Source: an uncultured SAR86 cluster bacterium
Lineage (GTDB): Bacteria > Pseudomonadota > Gammaproteobacteria > Magnimaribacterales > AG-339-G14
Length of the DNA stretch: 53,229 nt
Reading direction: 5' to 3'
Assembly (NCBI GenBank): GCA_902624765.1
Contig: CACNYO010000005.1
Coordinates: 1-53,229 of the forward strand
Part shown: one piece after another, positions 18,942-28,500 of the stretch
Numbering within the stretch: the first letter of the stretch is position 1
How the letters are laid out: each line of letters starts with the position of its first letter
Notes under the pieces: model-generated
Databases searched by the model: none
What the model saw: the letters and a program-made list of their open reading frames with translations, nothing else
What the model was told of the DNA's origin: nothing
Position numbers and translations under genes: made by a program

Positions 18942-20501
18942 ATGCTCAAAAACTTTATTTTTTTAATCTCTCTCTCGTCTAGTTTTGAAATTTACTCTCA
19001 ACAATTAGATTACACCTCAAATACAGTTCTGGATGGACTAAGTTACCCATGGGGCATGGATTTCATTTCTGAAAATAAATTGTTGATTACAGAAAAAGTT
19101 GGAAATCTAAAACTTTTGGATTTATCTTCTGGAGAGGTTAAAAATATAAAAGGGCTTCCTAAAATTCACTTCAGAAATCAAGGAGGATTGTCAGAAATTA
19201 AAGTAAGCCCAAACTTCAAAGATGACAAAACAATTTTTTTCTCTTACACAAGTTTGAATACTGTTGATGGGACTAACACCTTGGTTGTTTCATCGGCTGT
19301 TTTGAATAAAGACAATTTAGATAATGTAAAAGAAATTTTTAGAGCAAAAGCAAATCGAAAAACTGGTGCTCATTACGGTGCAAAAATTCTCTTTCTGACG
19401 GATGGAACTTTACTTATTTCCAGCGGAGATGGTTTTGATCATAGAGAGCAAGCTCAATTCTTAGATAATCATTTTGGAAAGCTGATAAGAATTAACAAAG
19501 ATGGCTCAGTGCCAGGAGATAATCCTTTTTTAAATGACAATAGGTCTCTTGATGATATTTTTTCTTATGGTCACAGAAATCCCCAAGGCTTAATTCAACT
19601 TGAGAATGGAACAATTATTGAGCACGAACATGGTCCTTTTGGTGGTGATGAAATAAATATCATTCAATCTGGAAAAAATTATGGTTGGCCTGCTATAACT
19701 TATGGTCGCGATTATTCTGGGGCAATCATATCTCCTTTTACAGAAATGGATGGTATGGAGCAACCAATTAAGTATTGGGTACCCTCGATTGCACCATCTG
19801 GAATGATTTTTTACACTGGCGATGCCTTTCCAGAATGGAAAAATTCTTTATTGATCTCAGCCTTAAAAGCAAAAAAAGTTTCTAAAATTTCTTACGATAA
19901 AAAAATAAGTCCATCTGAAGATAATCTTTTTCAAGAGTTAAATTATAGGTTTCGAAATATTCTTCAGCATGCCAATGGAAATATATTTTTGCTGACTGAT
20001 GGACCTAGAGGAAAATTAATTGAAATCAGTCCAATGAAAAATTTAGAAATTGTTACTCCGGACGGAATAACAGCTTTCTTTCTAAGAAATCCAGAATCCC
20101 TTCAAGTACCAGCAAAACCATATGATACCTCTGCAGATGCAGACGCTTTACTGGAAAGTGCTCTGAATTCTCTTGATGATGATAAAAAATTATTGTTAAT
20201 TCTTGGAGGTAATTGGTGTCCAGATTGCAGAGTTTTAGCTGGCATGCTTAAAAGTCGAGAGGTAAAAGATGCTATTAATAAAAATTATATAGTTCAGCAC
20301 ATAGACGTAGGAAAGTTTGATAAAAATCTCCACATACCAAAAAAATTTGGCATTGAAAAATTATATGGGGTTCCAACTGTGTTAGTCATCGATCAAGATG
20401 AGAATGTTCTTAATTCTCCTTTTATAGAAGATTGGACAACTGCTAGAACAAAAAAACCGGAAGATTTAACTGATTATCTTTCTAGATGGATAGAAGGATA
20501 A
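18942..20501 (+). CDS. Secreted PQQ-dependent sugar dehydrogenase (GSDH) fused to C-terminal thioredoxin-like domain
   Basis: GLSYPWGMDFIS, ISSGDGFDHREQAQ, GHRNPQGLIQLENGTIIEHEHGPFGGDEINII; C-term LLLILGGNWCPDCRVLAGMLKS...YGVPTVLVID. Confidence 0.88.
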   Translation: MLKNFIFLISLSSSFEIYSQQLDYTSNTVLDGLSYPWGMDFISENKLLITEKVGNLKLLDLSSGEVKNIKGLPKIHFRNQGGLSEIKVSPNFKDDKTIFFSYTSLNTVDGTNTLVVSSAVLNKDNLDNVKEIFRAKANRKTGAHYGAKILFLTDGTLLISSGDGFDHREQAQFLDNHFGKLIRINKDGSVPGDNPFLNDNRSLDDIFSYGHRNPQGLIQLENGTIIEHEHGPFGGDEINIIQSGKNYGWPAITYGRDYSGAIISPFTEMDGMEQPIKYWVPSIAPSGMIFYTGDAFPEWKNSLLISALKAKKVSKISYDKKISPSEDNLFQELNYRFRNILQHANGNIFLLTDGPRGKLIEISPMKNLEIVTPDGITAFFLRNPESLQVPAKPYDTSADADALLESALNSLDDDKKLLLILGGNWCPDCRVLAGMLKSREVKDAINKNYIVQHIDVGKFDKNLHIPKKFGIEKLYGVPTVLVIDQDENVLNSPFIEDWTTARTKKPEDLTDYLSRWIEG

Positions 20502-20505
20502 AAAT

Positions 20506-21873
20506 TTGAATTCTGTAAATAAAAGTGAACAAGAAGAACTGGTTGATTCTCCAGCCAGTCCAGAAACGCTATCGGTTTGGGGCCTTGCTTGGCCATCAAT
20601 TCTAAATAACATTCTTTTTGCTTTCGTAAGTATAGTTGCTCTGAAAGCAGTTGGCTCACTAGGAACAGAAGCTATGGCTGCTGTTGGTACTGGTCAAAGG
20701 ATATTCTTTTTCTTGCAGGCAGTACTGATGGCGACAGCTACAGGGACTCATGCTTTGGTTGCTAGAGCAATTGGTGGAAATAAGCCAATTGAAGCAGCTG
20801 AAGTTACCTTGTTATCAACAATTGTTGCAATTATCTTTGGTGTTTCTTCAACTTTAATATTTTTTATAGCTGGAGAAGAAATTATTGGAGCTTTTGGACT
20901 TGATGAACTTAGTCAGAAGTTAGCAGTGGAATATTTACAAATATCACTATCTTTTGTCCCTGGTTTAGCAATCTTATTTATTGTTGGTGCGGCATTAAGG
21001 GCTGCTGGGGATGTAATTACTCCACTAATCATTAATCTCATCGTAAATGTAATAAATGTTTTTTTGCTGATTGCCCTTGTTAATGGTCAGTTTGGATTTG
21101 AGGCTATGGGTGTTGTAGGAGCAGCGTATGCTTGGGGTGTTTCATTTTCCATCGGAGCAGTCTTGGCTTTATGTATTTGGTTTAGCAATAGATTCGTCAT
21201 TCCAATGCCATCAATCAATTTTTATTCATTCTCAAGATTAAAAACTCTCATAGAAATATCCGTACCCGCAGGAATAGAATCTGTCGTTTTTAACCTTGGA
21301 CTACTAGCCTATTTTTGGATCATTTCAGTTTATGGAAATGAGCCTATCGCAGCATATAACGTTGCTATAAATATTCTTATGATTAGCTTTATGATAGGTC
21401 ATGGTTTTTCCATAGCTGGAGCGACTCTGACCGGTCAATACCTAGGTGCAGAAAATCCAAAAGAAGCAAGAAGAAGTGGTTGGAAGTCTGCAAGATTGAC
21501 AGTTTTCTCAATGACTATTGTCGGATTAGTAATCGCAATATTTTCAAAACCAGTTTCAGGATTTTTTATAGATGATTCTGAAGTAATCAGGCTGACAGTA
21601 GTTTTTTTATGGATTTTTGCTCTTTTACAGCCATTAATGGGCATAGAATTCTCATTGGGTGGAGCGCTCAGGGGTGCAGGCGATACAAAATCACCCTTAA
21701 TCATAACCATGATAGGTTTAATTTTCTTCAGATTAGTTCTCGCATCAATATTTTTGTTACTAAAAATGCCCGTCGAGATAGTTTTTTCAGCTTTAATCGC
21801 TGATTATTTAGCTAAAGGCATCTTATTTACAATGCGTTTTAAATCTGGCAGGTGGGTCAAAGCATTAAACTAG
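20506..21873 (+). CDS. MATE family efflux transporter
   Basis: 455 aa multipass; LAWPSILNNILFAF, AALRAAGDVITPLI, GGALRGAGDTKSPLIIT. Confidence 0.92.
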   Translation: MNSVNKSEQEELVDSPASPETLSVWGLAWPSILNNILFAFVSIVALKAVGSLGTEAMAAVGTGQRIFFFLQAVLMATATGTHALVARAIGGNKPIEAAEVTLLSTIVAIIFGVSSTLIFFIAGEEIIGAFGLDELSQKLAVEYLQISLSFVPGLAILFIVGAALRAAGDVITPLIINLIVNVINVFLLIALVNGQFGFEAMGVVGAAYAWGVSFSIGAVLALCIWFSNRFVIPMPSINFYSFSRLKTLIEISVPAGIESVVFNLGLLAYFWIISVYGNEPIAAYNVAINILMISFMIGHGFSIAGATLTGQYLGAENPKEARRSGWKSARLTVFSMTIVGLVIAIFSKPVSGFFIDDSEVIRLTVVFLWIFALLQPLMGIEFSLGGALRGAGDTKSPLIITMIGLIFFRLVLASIFLLLKMPVEIVFSALIADYLAKGILFTMRFKSGRWVKALN

Positions 21874-21953
21874 CTTTTTAAGCATTATTTTGGCAGAATG
21901 AAAACTGTTATATTTTGTATATAAAATTTTTAACTTATTTAAATAGGTGAATT

Positions 21954-22652
21954 ATGGGAGAAATATTAGCTGTTGACGATTACGTTGGTATATCGTTTTG
22001 GTTAGCTACCGCTATCATGTTAGCTGCAACTGTGTTCTTTTTTGTAGAAAGATCAGATGTTCCAGCTAAATGGAAGACATCTCTTACTGTCGCTGGACTA
22101 GTGACTGGTATTGCCTTCTGGCATTACTTATACATGAGAGGTGTTTGGATTTATGCAGGTGAAACTCCGACTGTATTCAGATACATCGACTGGTTGATCA
22201 CTGTACCTCTTCAAATTGTTGAGTTTTACTTAATCATTGCTGCTGTTACAGCAGTTAGCTCAGCAGTTTTCTGGAAGCTTTTAATTGCATCATTAGTGAT
22301 GTTAATTGGTGGTTTCATTGGAGAAGCAGGTCTTGGTGATGTAGTCGTATGGTGGATCGTTGGAATGATCGCTTGGCTTTACATTATTTATGAAATCTTC
22401 ATGGGAGAGACTGCTAAAGCAAACGCTGGCAGTGGACACCTTGCAAGTCAACAAGCATTTAATACAATTAAATGGATTGTGACTATTGGTTGGGCAATAT
22501 ACCCAATTGGATACGCTTGGGGTTACTTTGGAGATGGCTTAAATGAAGATGCTCTTAACATTGTTTATAACCTCGCAGATTTGATCAACAAAGCTGCATT
22601 TGGTTTAGCAATATGGGCAGCTGCTAAAAAAGCCTCTGGTCACGTAACGTAA
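21954..22652 (+). CDS. Proteorhodopsin, predicted blue-tuned (Gln at position 105-equivalent) proton pump
   Basis: FWHYLYMRGVW, FRYIDWLITVPLQIVEFYLI (Asp97, Gln105, Glu108 equivalents), LINKAAFGLAIW (retinal Lys). Confidence 0.97.
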   Translation: MGEILAVDDYVGISFWLATAIMLAATVFFFVERSDVPAKWKTSLTVAGLVTGIAFWHYLYMRGVWIYAGETPTVFRYIDWLITVPLQIVEFYLIIAAVTAVSSAVFWKLLIASLVMLIGGFIGEAGLGDVVVWWIVGMIAWLYIIYEIFMGETAKANAGSGHLASQQAFNTIKWIVTIGWAIYPIGYAWGYFGDGLNEDALNIVYNLADLINKAAFGLAIWAAAKKASGHVT

Positions 22653-22664
22653 CCAACTGCAAAT

Positions 22665-22698
22665 AAAAAAACCCCAGTCTTTACTGGGGTTTTTTTTT
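22665..22698. terminator. Bidirectional intrinsic terminator after proteorhodopsin
   Basis: AAAAAACCCCAGT ... ACTGGGGTTTTTTTT. Confidence 0.85.
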
Positions 22699-23434
22699 AT
22701 ATGATTACTTCCGATCCAGGATCTTTGAACACATTAATATTGTTTCTTTCAAAAATCTCGAGATTTTCTTTACCAATTTTTAAAAAATAACTTATGAAAC
22801 CTTTTGTTTCTGCAGGATCAGATCCTTGAATCATGATGTTCTTGCATTCAAGCTCCTTTAGAATTTCAAGAGTTGTTTCAGATGAATTGGAAAGACGTAA
22901 TAAACCAAGAATTTTTACTTCTTCAGAAGTTAAGATAGCACAATCCGCCTTTAAACCTTTTTGCCTTATTCGGTAAGGTGTATCAACATGACTCTCAAAA
23001 TATAATATTTTGTCTTCATGAATTATCTCAAAGCTAAATGTCCAAAGGTAGTTATATGGATAGCCTGCATCATGAATTTTAATTTTTAGATCGCCCAAAC
23101 ATTTTTGATTACCCGCCTTAAGAATTTCAATATTACAAAACCCGAGTTTTTTTAATTTTTTTTCAGAAGGTTTGCTTGTTAAAACTAGTGTTTTAGGATC
23201 AAATTTTTTTAAACTTTTTTCATGCAAGTGATCTTCAAATGGAGCGCTAATTAATATGCAGGATACTTTATTGATCATTTCATCATCTATAAGAGCATTT
23301 TGATCTCTTGAACGATTAATAAAGAAATTGGATTTCGGTTGCATTACCTTGTCTAACCAAGGATCTATGATTATTGCTGTATTGTCGGACTCAATATACC
23401 AAGATTGATAGTCATCAATTTTCTTAATTTTCAT
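22697..23434 (-). CDS. Metallo-beta-lactamase-fold hydrolase-like protein
   Basis: IIIDPWLDK, CILISAPFEDHLHEKSLKKF, KIHDAGYPYNYLWTFSFEI; resembles MBL proteins with a DDHxH-type motif. Confidence 0.65.
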   Translation of the reverse strand: MKIKKIDDYQSWYIESDNTAIIIDPWLDKVMQPKSNFFINRSRDQNALIDDEMINKVSCILISAPFEDHLHEKSLKKFDPKTLVLTSKPSEKKLKKLGFCNIEILKAGNQKCLGDLKIKIHDAGYPYNYLWTFSFEIIHEDKILYFESHVDTPYRIRQKGLKADCAILTSEEVKILGLLRLSNSSETTLEILKELECKNIMIQGSDPAETKGFISYFLKIGKENLEIFERNNINVFKDPGSEVII

Positions 23435-23469
23435 AAATTAATTTACTGTAAGATACTCCTTTAATAAAG

Positions 23470-23844
23470 ATGGAAAGTATATTAGAAAATATATTTGTTT
23501 TCGAAGATTTGTCGCTCAGAGGATTTGTCTTTGGTTTTGTTCACGTTTCATTGATACTTGTCGGGTACTACACTGGATGGAGCATTAATAGGTTTTTAAA
23601 AATTTTATCAAAAGGATATGTAGCTGGGATAATTGGTGCTGCCAGTGCCCACGTTATCGCTGATTTAGTAGCATCGCTGATAGATCCCTCGATAAGACCT
23701 ATGACCTTTGGCATAGTTATAGGTGGAATAATCCCCTTACTTTTGATACCGATTTTTGAAAAGTATGTTGTGAAAAGTAGTGATCATATTATGGTAGGAG
23801 ATCACGAGGACATTAAGAAAGATTTACAACAAGACCATTCTTAA
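23470..23844 (+). CDS. Hypothetical membrane protein
   Basis: 124 aa with three hydrophobic segments, acidic/His C-tail; divergent from the MBL gene. Confidence 0.6.
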   Translation: MESILENIFVFEDLSLRGFVFGFVHVSLILVGYYTGWSINRFLKILSKGYVAGIIGAASAHVIADLVASLIDPSIRPMTFGIVIGGIIPLLLIPIFEKYVVKSSDHIMVGDHEDIKKDLQQDHS

Positions 23845-23855
23845 AAGCAAAAACT

Positions 23856-24776
23856 TCAACTAAATCTACTTGAGACCATTTCTAAAAAAATCTTTGCTAT
23901 TTGCGATTTCACCCACTTCTTATTTATTGCGATCATCGCGTTAAGTTTTTCTGGAAAGTTTTTAATAGGAATTAGTTTAAGTTGTTCTTTTGAATTTATT
24001 AGATCAAATTCATAGAAAATGCCAATGCCATTACCTTTTTCTACCATCTTTAAGTGCAAATTTTGATCTGCAGATACAAGGAAGATTTTATCTACAATCT
24101 CAGAATATGGAATATCTTTACCTAGCTCTTTTTCATAGAAATCATGAAACCAGGCTGGTGGCAAAGTTGTGTAAATATTATGATCAAAAATATCATCAAT
24201 AGAGATCTCTTTATTATTCTTAAAAATTTCATGATTTTCTTTAGCATAAAATTTTGGCGAATCAATTTTTATAGGAATGACATCTAAAGTGTCTAAATCT
24301 TTGTTTGAATCAGGTCGTATGTTGCGTTGATCATAACTTATGAGAATATCAAATTTATTGGCTTTTAGCTGAGCAACTCCGGAATAGGTTGAGAGATAAA
24401 AAAATCTATATTTTATTTCTGGATATATACCCATCATGTCAGAAATTATTGGCTCTAAAATAGCTCCTGAAAGATAAGGATCCAATCCGATTTTTAAAAG
24501 GCCAGCTTTAGTATTATCAATCAAACTTATTTGATTGATAATTTTGTCTTCTATATCAACTATTTCATCCGTCAAAGAAATAAGCATTTCTCCATAAACT
24601 GTTGGTTTAGTCTTACCGTTTTCTCTTTGAAAAAACTTTACTCCGTAGTGATCCTCTAATTTTTTTATGTTTTGGCTTAAGGCGGATTGAGTAAGACCAA
24701 TACTCTTGGATGCCTTCCCAAAGGATTCATGCTTAATTAAAGCTTGTGCCGATTTGAATAATTTAATGCTGCTCAT
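23856..24776 (-). CDS. LysR-family transcriptional regulator
   Basis: N-terminal HTH ALIKHESFGKASKSIGLTQSALSQNIKKLEDHYGVKFFQRENGKTKPT; LysR substrate domain. Confidence 0.92.
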   Translation of the reverse strand: MSSIKLFKSAQALIKHESFGKASKSIGLTQSALSQNIKKLEDHYGVKFFQRENGKTKPTVYGEMLISLTDEIVDIEDKIINQISLIDNTKAGLLKIGLDPYLSGAILEPIISDMMGIYPEIKYRFFYLSTYSGVAQLKANKFDILISYDQRNIRPDSNKDLDTLDVIPIKIDSPKFYAKENHEIFKNNKEISIDDIFDHNIYTTLPPAWFHDFYEKELGKDIPYSEIVDKIFLVSADQNLHLKMVEKGNGIGIFYEFDLINSKEQLKLIPIKNFPEKLNAMIAINKKWVKSQIAKIFLEMVSSRFS

Positions 24777-24868
24777 TTAAGTATAAGTAAAATTAATAAA
24801 GAAAATTAGAAAATTTAATTATAAGTAAAACTACTTTAGATTCAATTTAAATAACTGAAATTAATTTG

Positions 24869-25519
24869 CTAATGATTATGAATATGTGGCGGCTGGTCGT
24901 TTTCAAAAGTTCCCTCAGGAGGTCCGTAATCAATTCCCGAAAGAGTCATATTGGTGATTACACTGTTCCCATTATTGGCACTGCTGACAGTATAAAAATT
25001 TCCATCGCTAAAAACAGAACCGGTGATTAAAAAACTTCCTGCAACAATTGTTGAATTACCTACATCATCTTGACTGAAAGACTTAACCACTTTATTGCCT
25101 ATTTTCATTTCAAGCTTACCGATATTAAGCTCTAAGGTTTTATTATCTTGAACATCAATCAAGACTTTGTCACCAACAATTAAATCTGCAACTGTTGATT
25201 TGAAGTTAGTCATCAAGAGGAATGCATCAGAGTTTGCATCTTGCACATTGTAATCTTCAGGTATTTGAATAGTTTTTACTTCGTGAGTTATTGGGGTAGT
25301 TCTATTACTGAATTTTGTGACATCTCCATTAAATGAGGCGTCATCCTCAGCTATTGAAACCGAAATCTCTTTCCCATTAATTCTTTTTGTTTGAAAATTG
25401 TACTTATCAGCAAGGTTAACCGGAAAAATTTCTTTTACTGCAATCTTTTCTTCATCCTCATTAAAGTAAAAATAAAGACCCAAAGAAATTAATAGAAAAA
25501 GGATTATAGCTTTTATCAT
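24869..25519 (-). CDS. Membrane-anchored/secreted hypothetical protein with HIHNH C-terminus
   Basis: N-terminal hydrophobic segment; directly abuts the upstream lipoprotein gene (25519/25520). Confidence 0.65.
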   Translation of the reverse strand: MIKAIILFLLISLGLYFYFNEDEEKIAVKEIFPVNLADKYNFQTKRINGKEISVSIAEDDASFNGDVTKFSNRTTPITHEVKTIQIPEDYNVQDANSDAFLLMTNFKSTVADLIVGDKVLIDVQDNKTLELNIGKLEMKIGNKVVKSFSQDDVGNSTIVAGSFLITGSVFSDGNFYTVSSANNGNSVITNMTLSGIDYGPPEGTFENDQPPHIHNH

Positions 25520-28500
25520 TTACTGTACTAATGGATCTAAAGGAGCGCTATCAAATTGATCTGATACTCCATCGTTATCATCATCATCTTCGCCAACAAA
25601 ATTATTATCCATTCCATCACCGTCGGTATCTACAGAGACAAGTTGCCAAACTTCGCCGTGATGTTCAAATTGAGCGATACCAACTTCTGGATGAAGGTAG
25701 AACTTATTAAAATAAGATGCGCTTTCTTTTGCATCACTGCTGTATTGCTGTTGAACTAGCATAAATGTGATGTAGTCACCGTAAGGAGTACTAACAGCTT
25801 GGTATCTCTTTTCAATACCTGAAAAGGCAGGAAGGTTATATGGCAAAGATTCTTTAGCATACTCAGTTGGATCTTTACCCTTGAATGTATGAACAGCTAA
25901 AAAGCCTCCTGCAACTCCGTTCCACCTATCGACAAGATATTCGAATCCTTTAAAAGCACAATCAAACTCTTGGTAATGCCCAGGAGAGAAGTTTGCGCTA
26001 AGAAAAGGACATCCTAATGAAGAGTCGAGATCATATCTTAAGGCTGGACCTCCTTGATAAATTGGTCTCAAATTAGATCCATCGCTAGCAGGCCAATTTT
26101 TATTATCGTCATAAGCAGAGAGAAAATAGTGACCTTCAGGGCTTATTCTAAATCTAAACACGGTTTGAGAAGGATCGTAAAATCCAGCCCAGCGTGGTTC
26201 TTCGCCTTCAATAAAATCTCCATGGCCAAGAGCTCCCACAGGGCAGTTATGCTTGGTAGGATGCCTGTTATCATCTAAATTATCACAGATCTCTTGTCTG
26301 GTAGAGCAGTGTTTAGCATAAGAAATATATCCACAATATTCTTTGCCAAGATCTTCTACAAATCTAAATTCTTGATATGAAGTACCATCAATCGTTACTG
26401 GATCGTCTTCGATAACGAGCATTCTTTTTGTTCTTTGTCCGTTAGTGAAGGTGTATTCACCACCATCAATCAAAGGAAATAACATTCTTGATGATACAGC
26501 CGGAGAGGTCGCGGATGAATCGTATCTATCCATATCAACCTGATTATTACCGGCAACTTCACCAGCCAGTTGAGCTTCTTTATGATCCCAAAGATTGGCG
26601 TAGTAATAAGACCACTCGTTAAATAGATCTCTTGCCATCTCTCCGCCGCTATCAACACTGCTGTCGTAGATATTTCCATCCTCATTTCCATCCACTGGAG
26701 GTTTTTGACAGACGATTGGTTCACTGTTCAAATCATCATTGGGCACACAAGTTCTTGAAGAACTTGTTTCCATAACAGTTGAAGAGCTATGTGATTGAGT
26801 AATAACTTGATCCGGAGGAACTTTCATACTACCTCCACCATTCATAAGAGTATCTTTTCCTATATTTTCAAAGTTTACTCCAGCACATAAAGACCCTTTT
26901 GGACTTGTATTACTGTTTTCTGGCCTATTATGTGCAGCACACATTGTATGGCCGATTTCATGCCATAGAGTATCTATATAGTCATACCACAAAACAGGAG
27001 CTATCTCTGGAGCCATGCTTCCTGGCACCATGTTTTCTTGTTCTTCCGGATTGTTACCTGTACTAAAGCCTGAAAGTATATTGATGCCTTCCCAAGTTGC
27101 GAGAAAATTAGCATCGGTATCCCAATCCCTTTTGCTGCCAGCTACACCGCTAACAGGAGCTTTAGGATTATTGTTTTCTAAATTAGTCATTAAAACCATA
27201 TGAAAATCTGCTTCTACCGCGTCATGCGCCGCTCTTCTTTGATTGAGTGCTTCGTTACATTCATCTGTTTCAAACACATATTCTTCGTAATTGGTACAAC
27301 CATTTGAATACCATAAAGGGAAATAAGGGTGATCGAGAGAATCTTCAGAAAGCGGAGCGTCCCAAAAATCTGATCCCACAATGTTCCATTCAAGTTTAAT
27401 TCTCTGATTGACGTACATCTCATTGATCACCTCAAACATGAAGGCTGCTCTGGTATCCATAGCAGATTTACCTGCTTCTCCATCACCAAAGTGAACTTGA
27501 CTATCCTTGGAATACCATAAATAAACATTGGCCACTTTAGGCGGGGCAGCTTCAGCAGCTGCCTGAGCAGCTGCATCTTCAGCAGCAATCTCAGCTTGTT
27601 GAGCTTCATAATCAGCTATCATTTGTTCAGCCAGACTCAATGGTTCAGGTTCTGGGGGAGAATTTTCGACTAACTCCGCAATGACTTCATTAACATTTTC
27701 ATTTTCATTATCGCTAGCCAAGTCTGTATCTTCAATATCCTCAGCAGTGATTTCATCGCCAGCATCTTGAATCACTATATCAACACTAGCTTGAAGTTCA
27801 TCATTATTCGAGGCCGACCAACTGATGTCATCACTTTCATCTACAGCTAGTCCTGAATCTGGTATCTGAGAGCTCAAATCCTGAGAAAGTATTGGTGCTT
27901 CATTAACTTTTAATCTTGTTGCATCAATACTTAAAGTTGCAGATAAAGTCTCAACAATCGATTCTGCGTTATATGATTCAATCTTTTCATCCGAAGCAGT
28001 ACCCTCAACTATTTCAACTACATCGCTTAAAAAAGTCGTCACCCCAAAGGATAAGACCGCTTTAGTTGTTTCATCATCTTGATCGGCAGATATGGTGGAA
28101 ACTAAATTCGCTACGGCATTTACAACGTTTGATAACTTATCTTCTTCTATTTCAATATTTGCTTCAGTTAGAACATCGTCAATAAGATTATCAACAATCT
28201 CAGTTGATTCTAAAGAAACCTGACCGGTAGGCGATTCTTTCTTTTTTTCTTTGATTTCTTCGCTCAGTTTTTCGATTATGTTTAAAGTACTTTCCTCGCC
28301 AGATGATTGAGTTTCAACTACTTCTTGAAGCGATAAAGCCATCACAGTAATTTGGTTTCCTACTTCATACAAAGTATTGTCACCACCTTCTCTTTCTCTC
28401 TCGACTATTGGATCGGCTGTATTTAAATCAAGGTATTCGGGAATTCCAAGAGCTTCTTTTATTTCTGCTTCCTCAGCCTCCGAAGATAGCAAAGAAGTAA

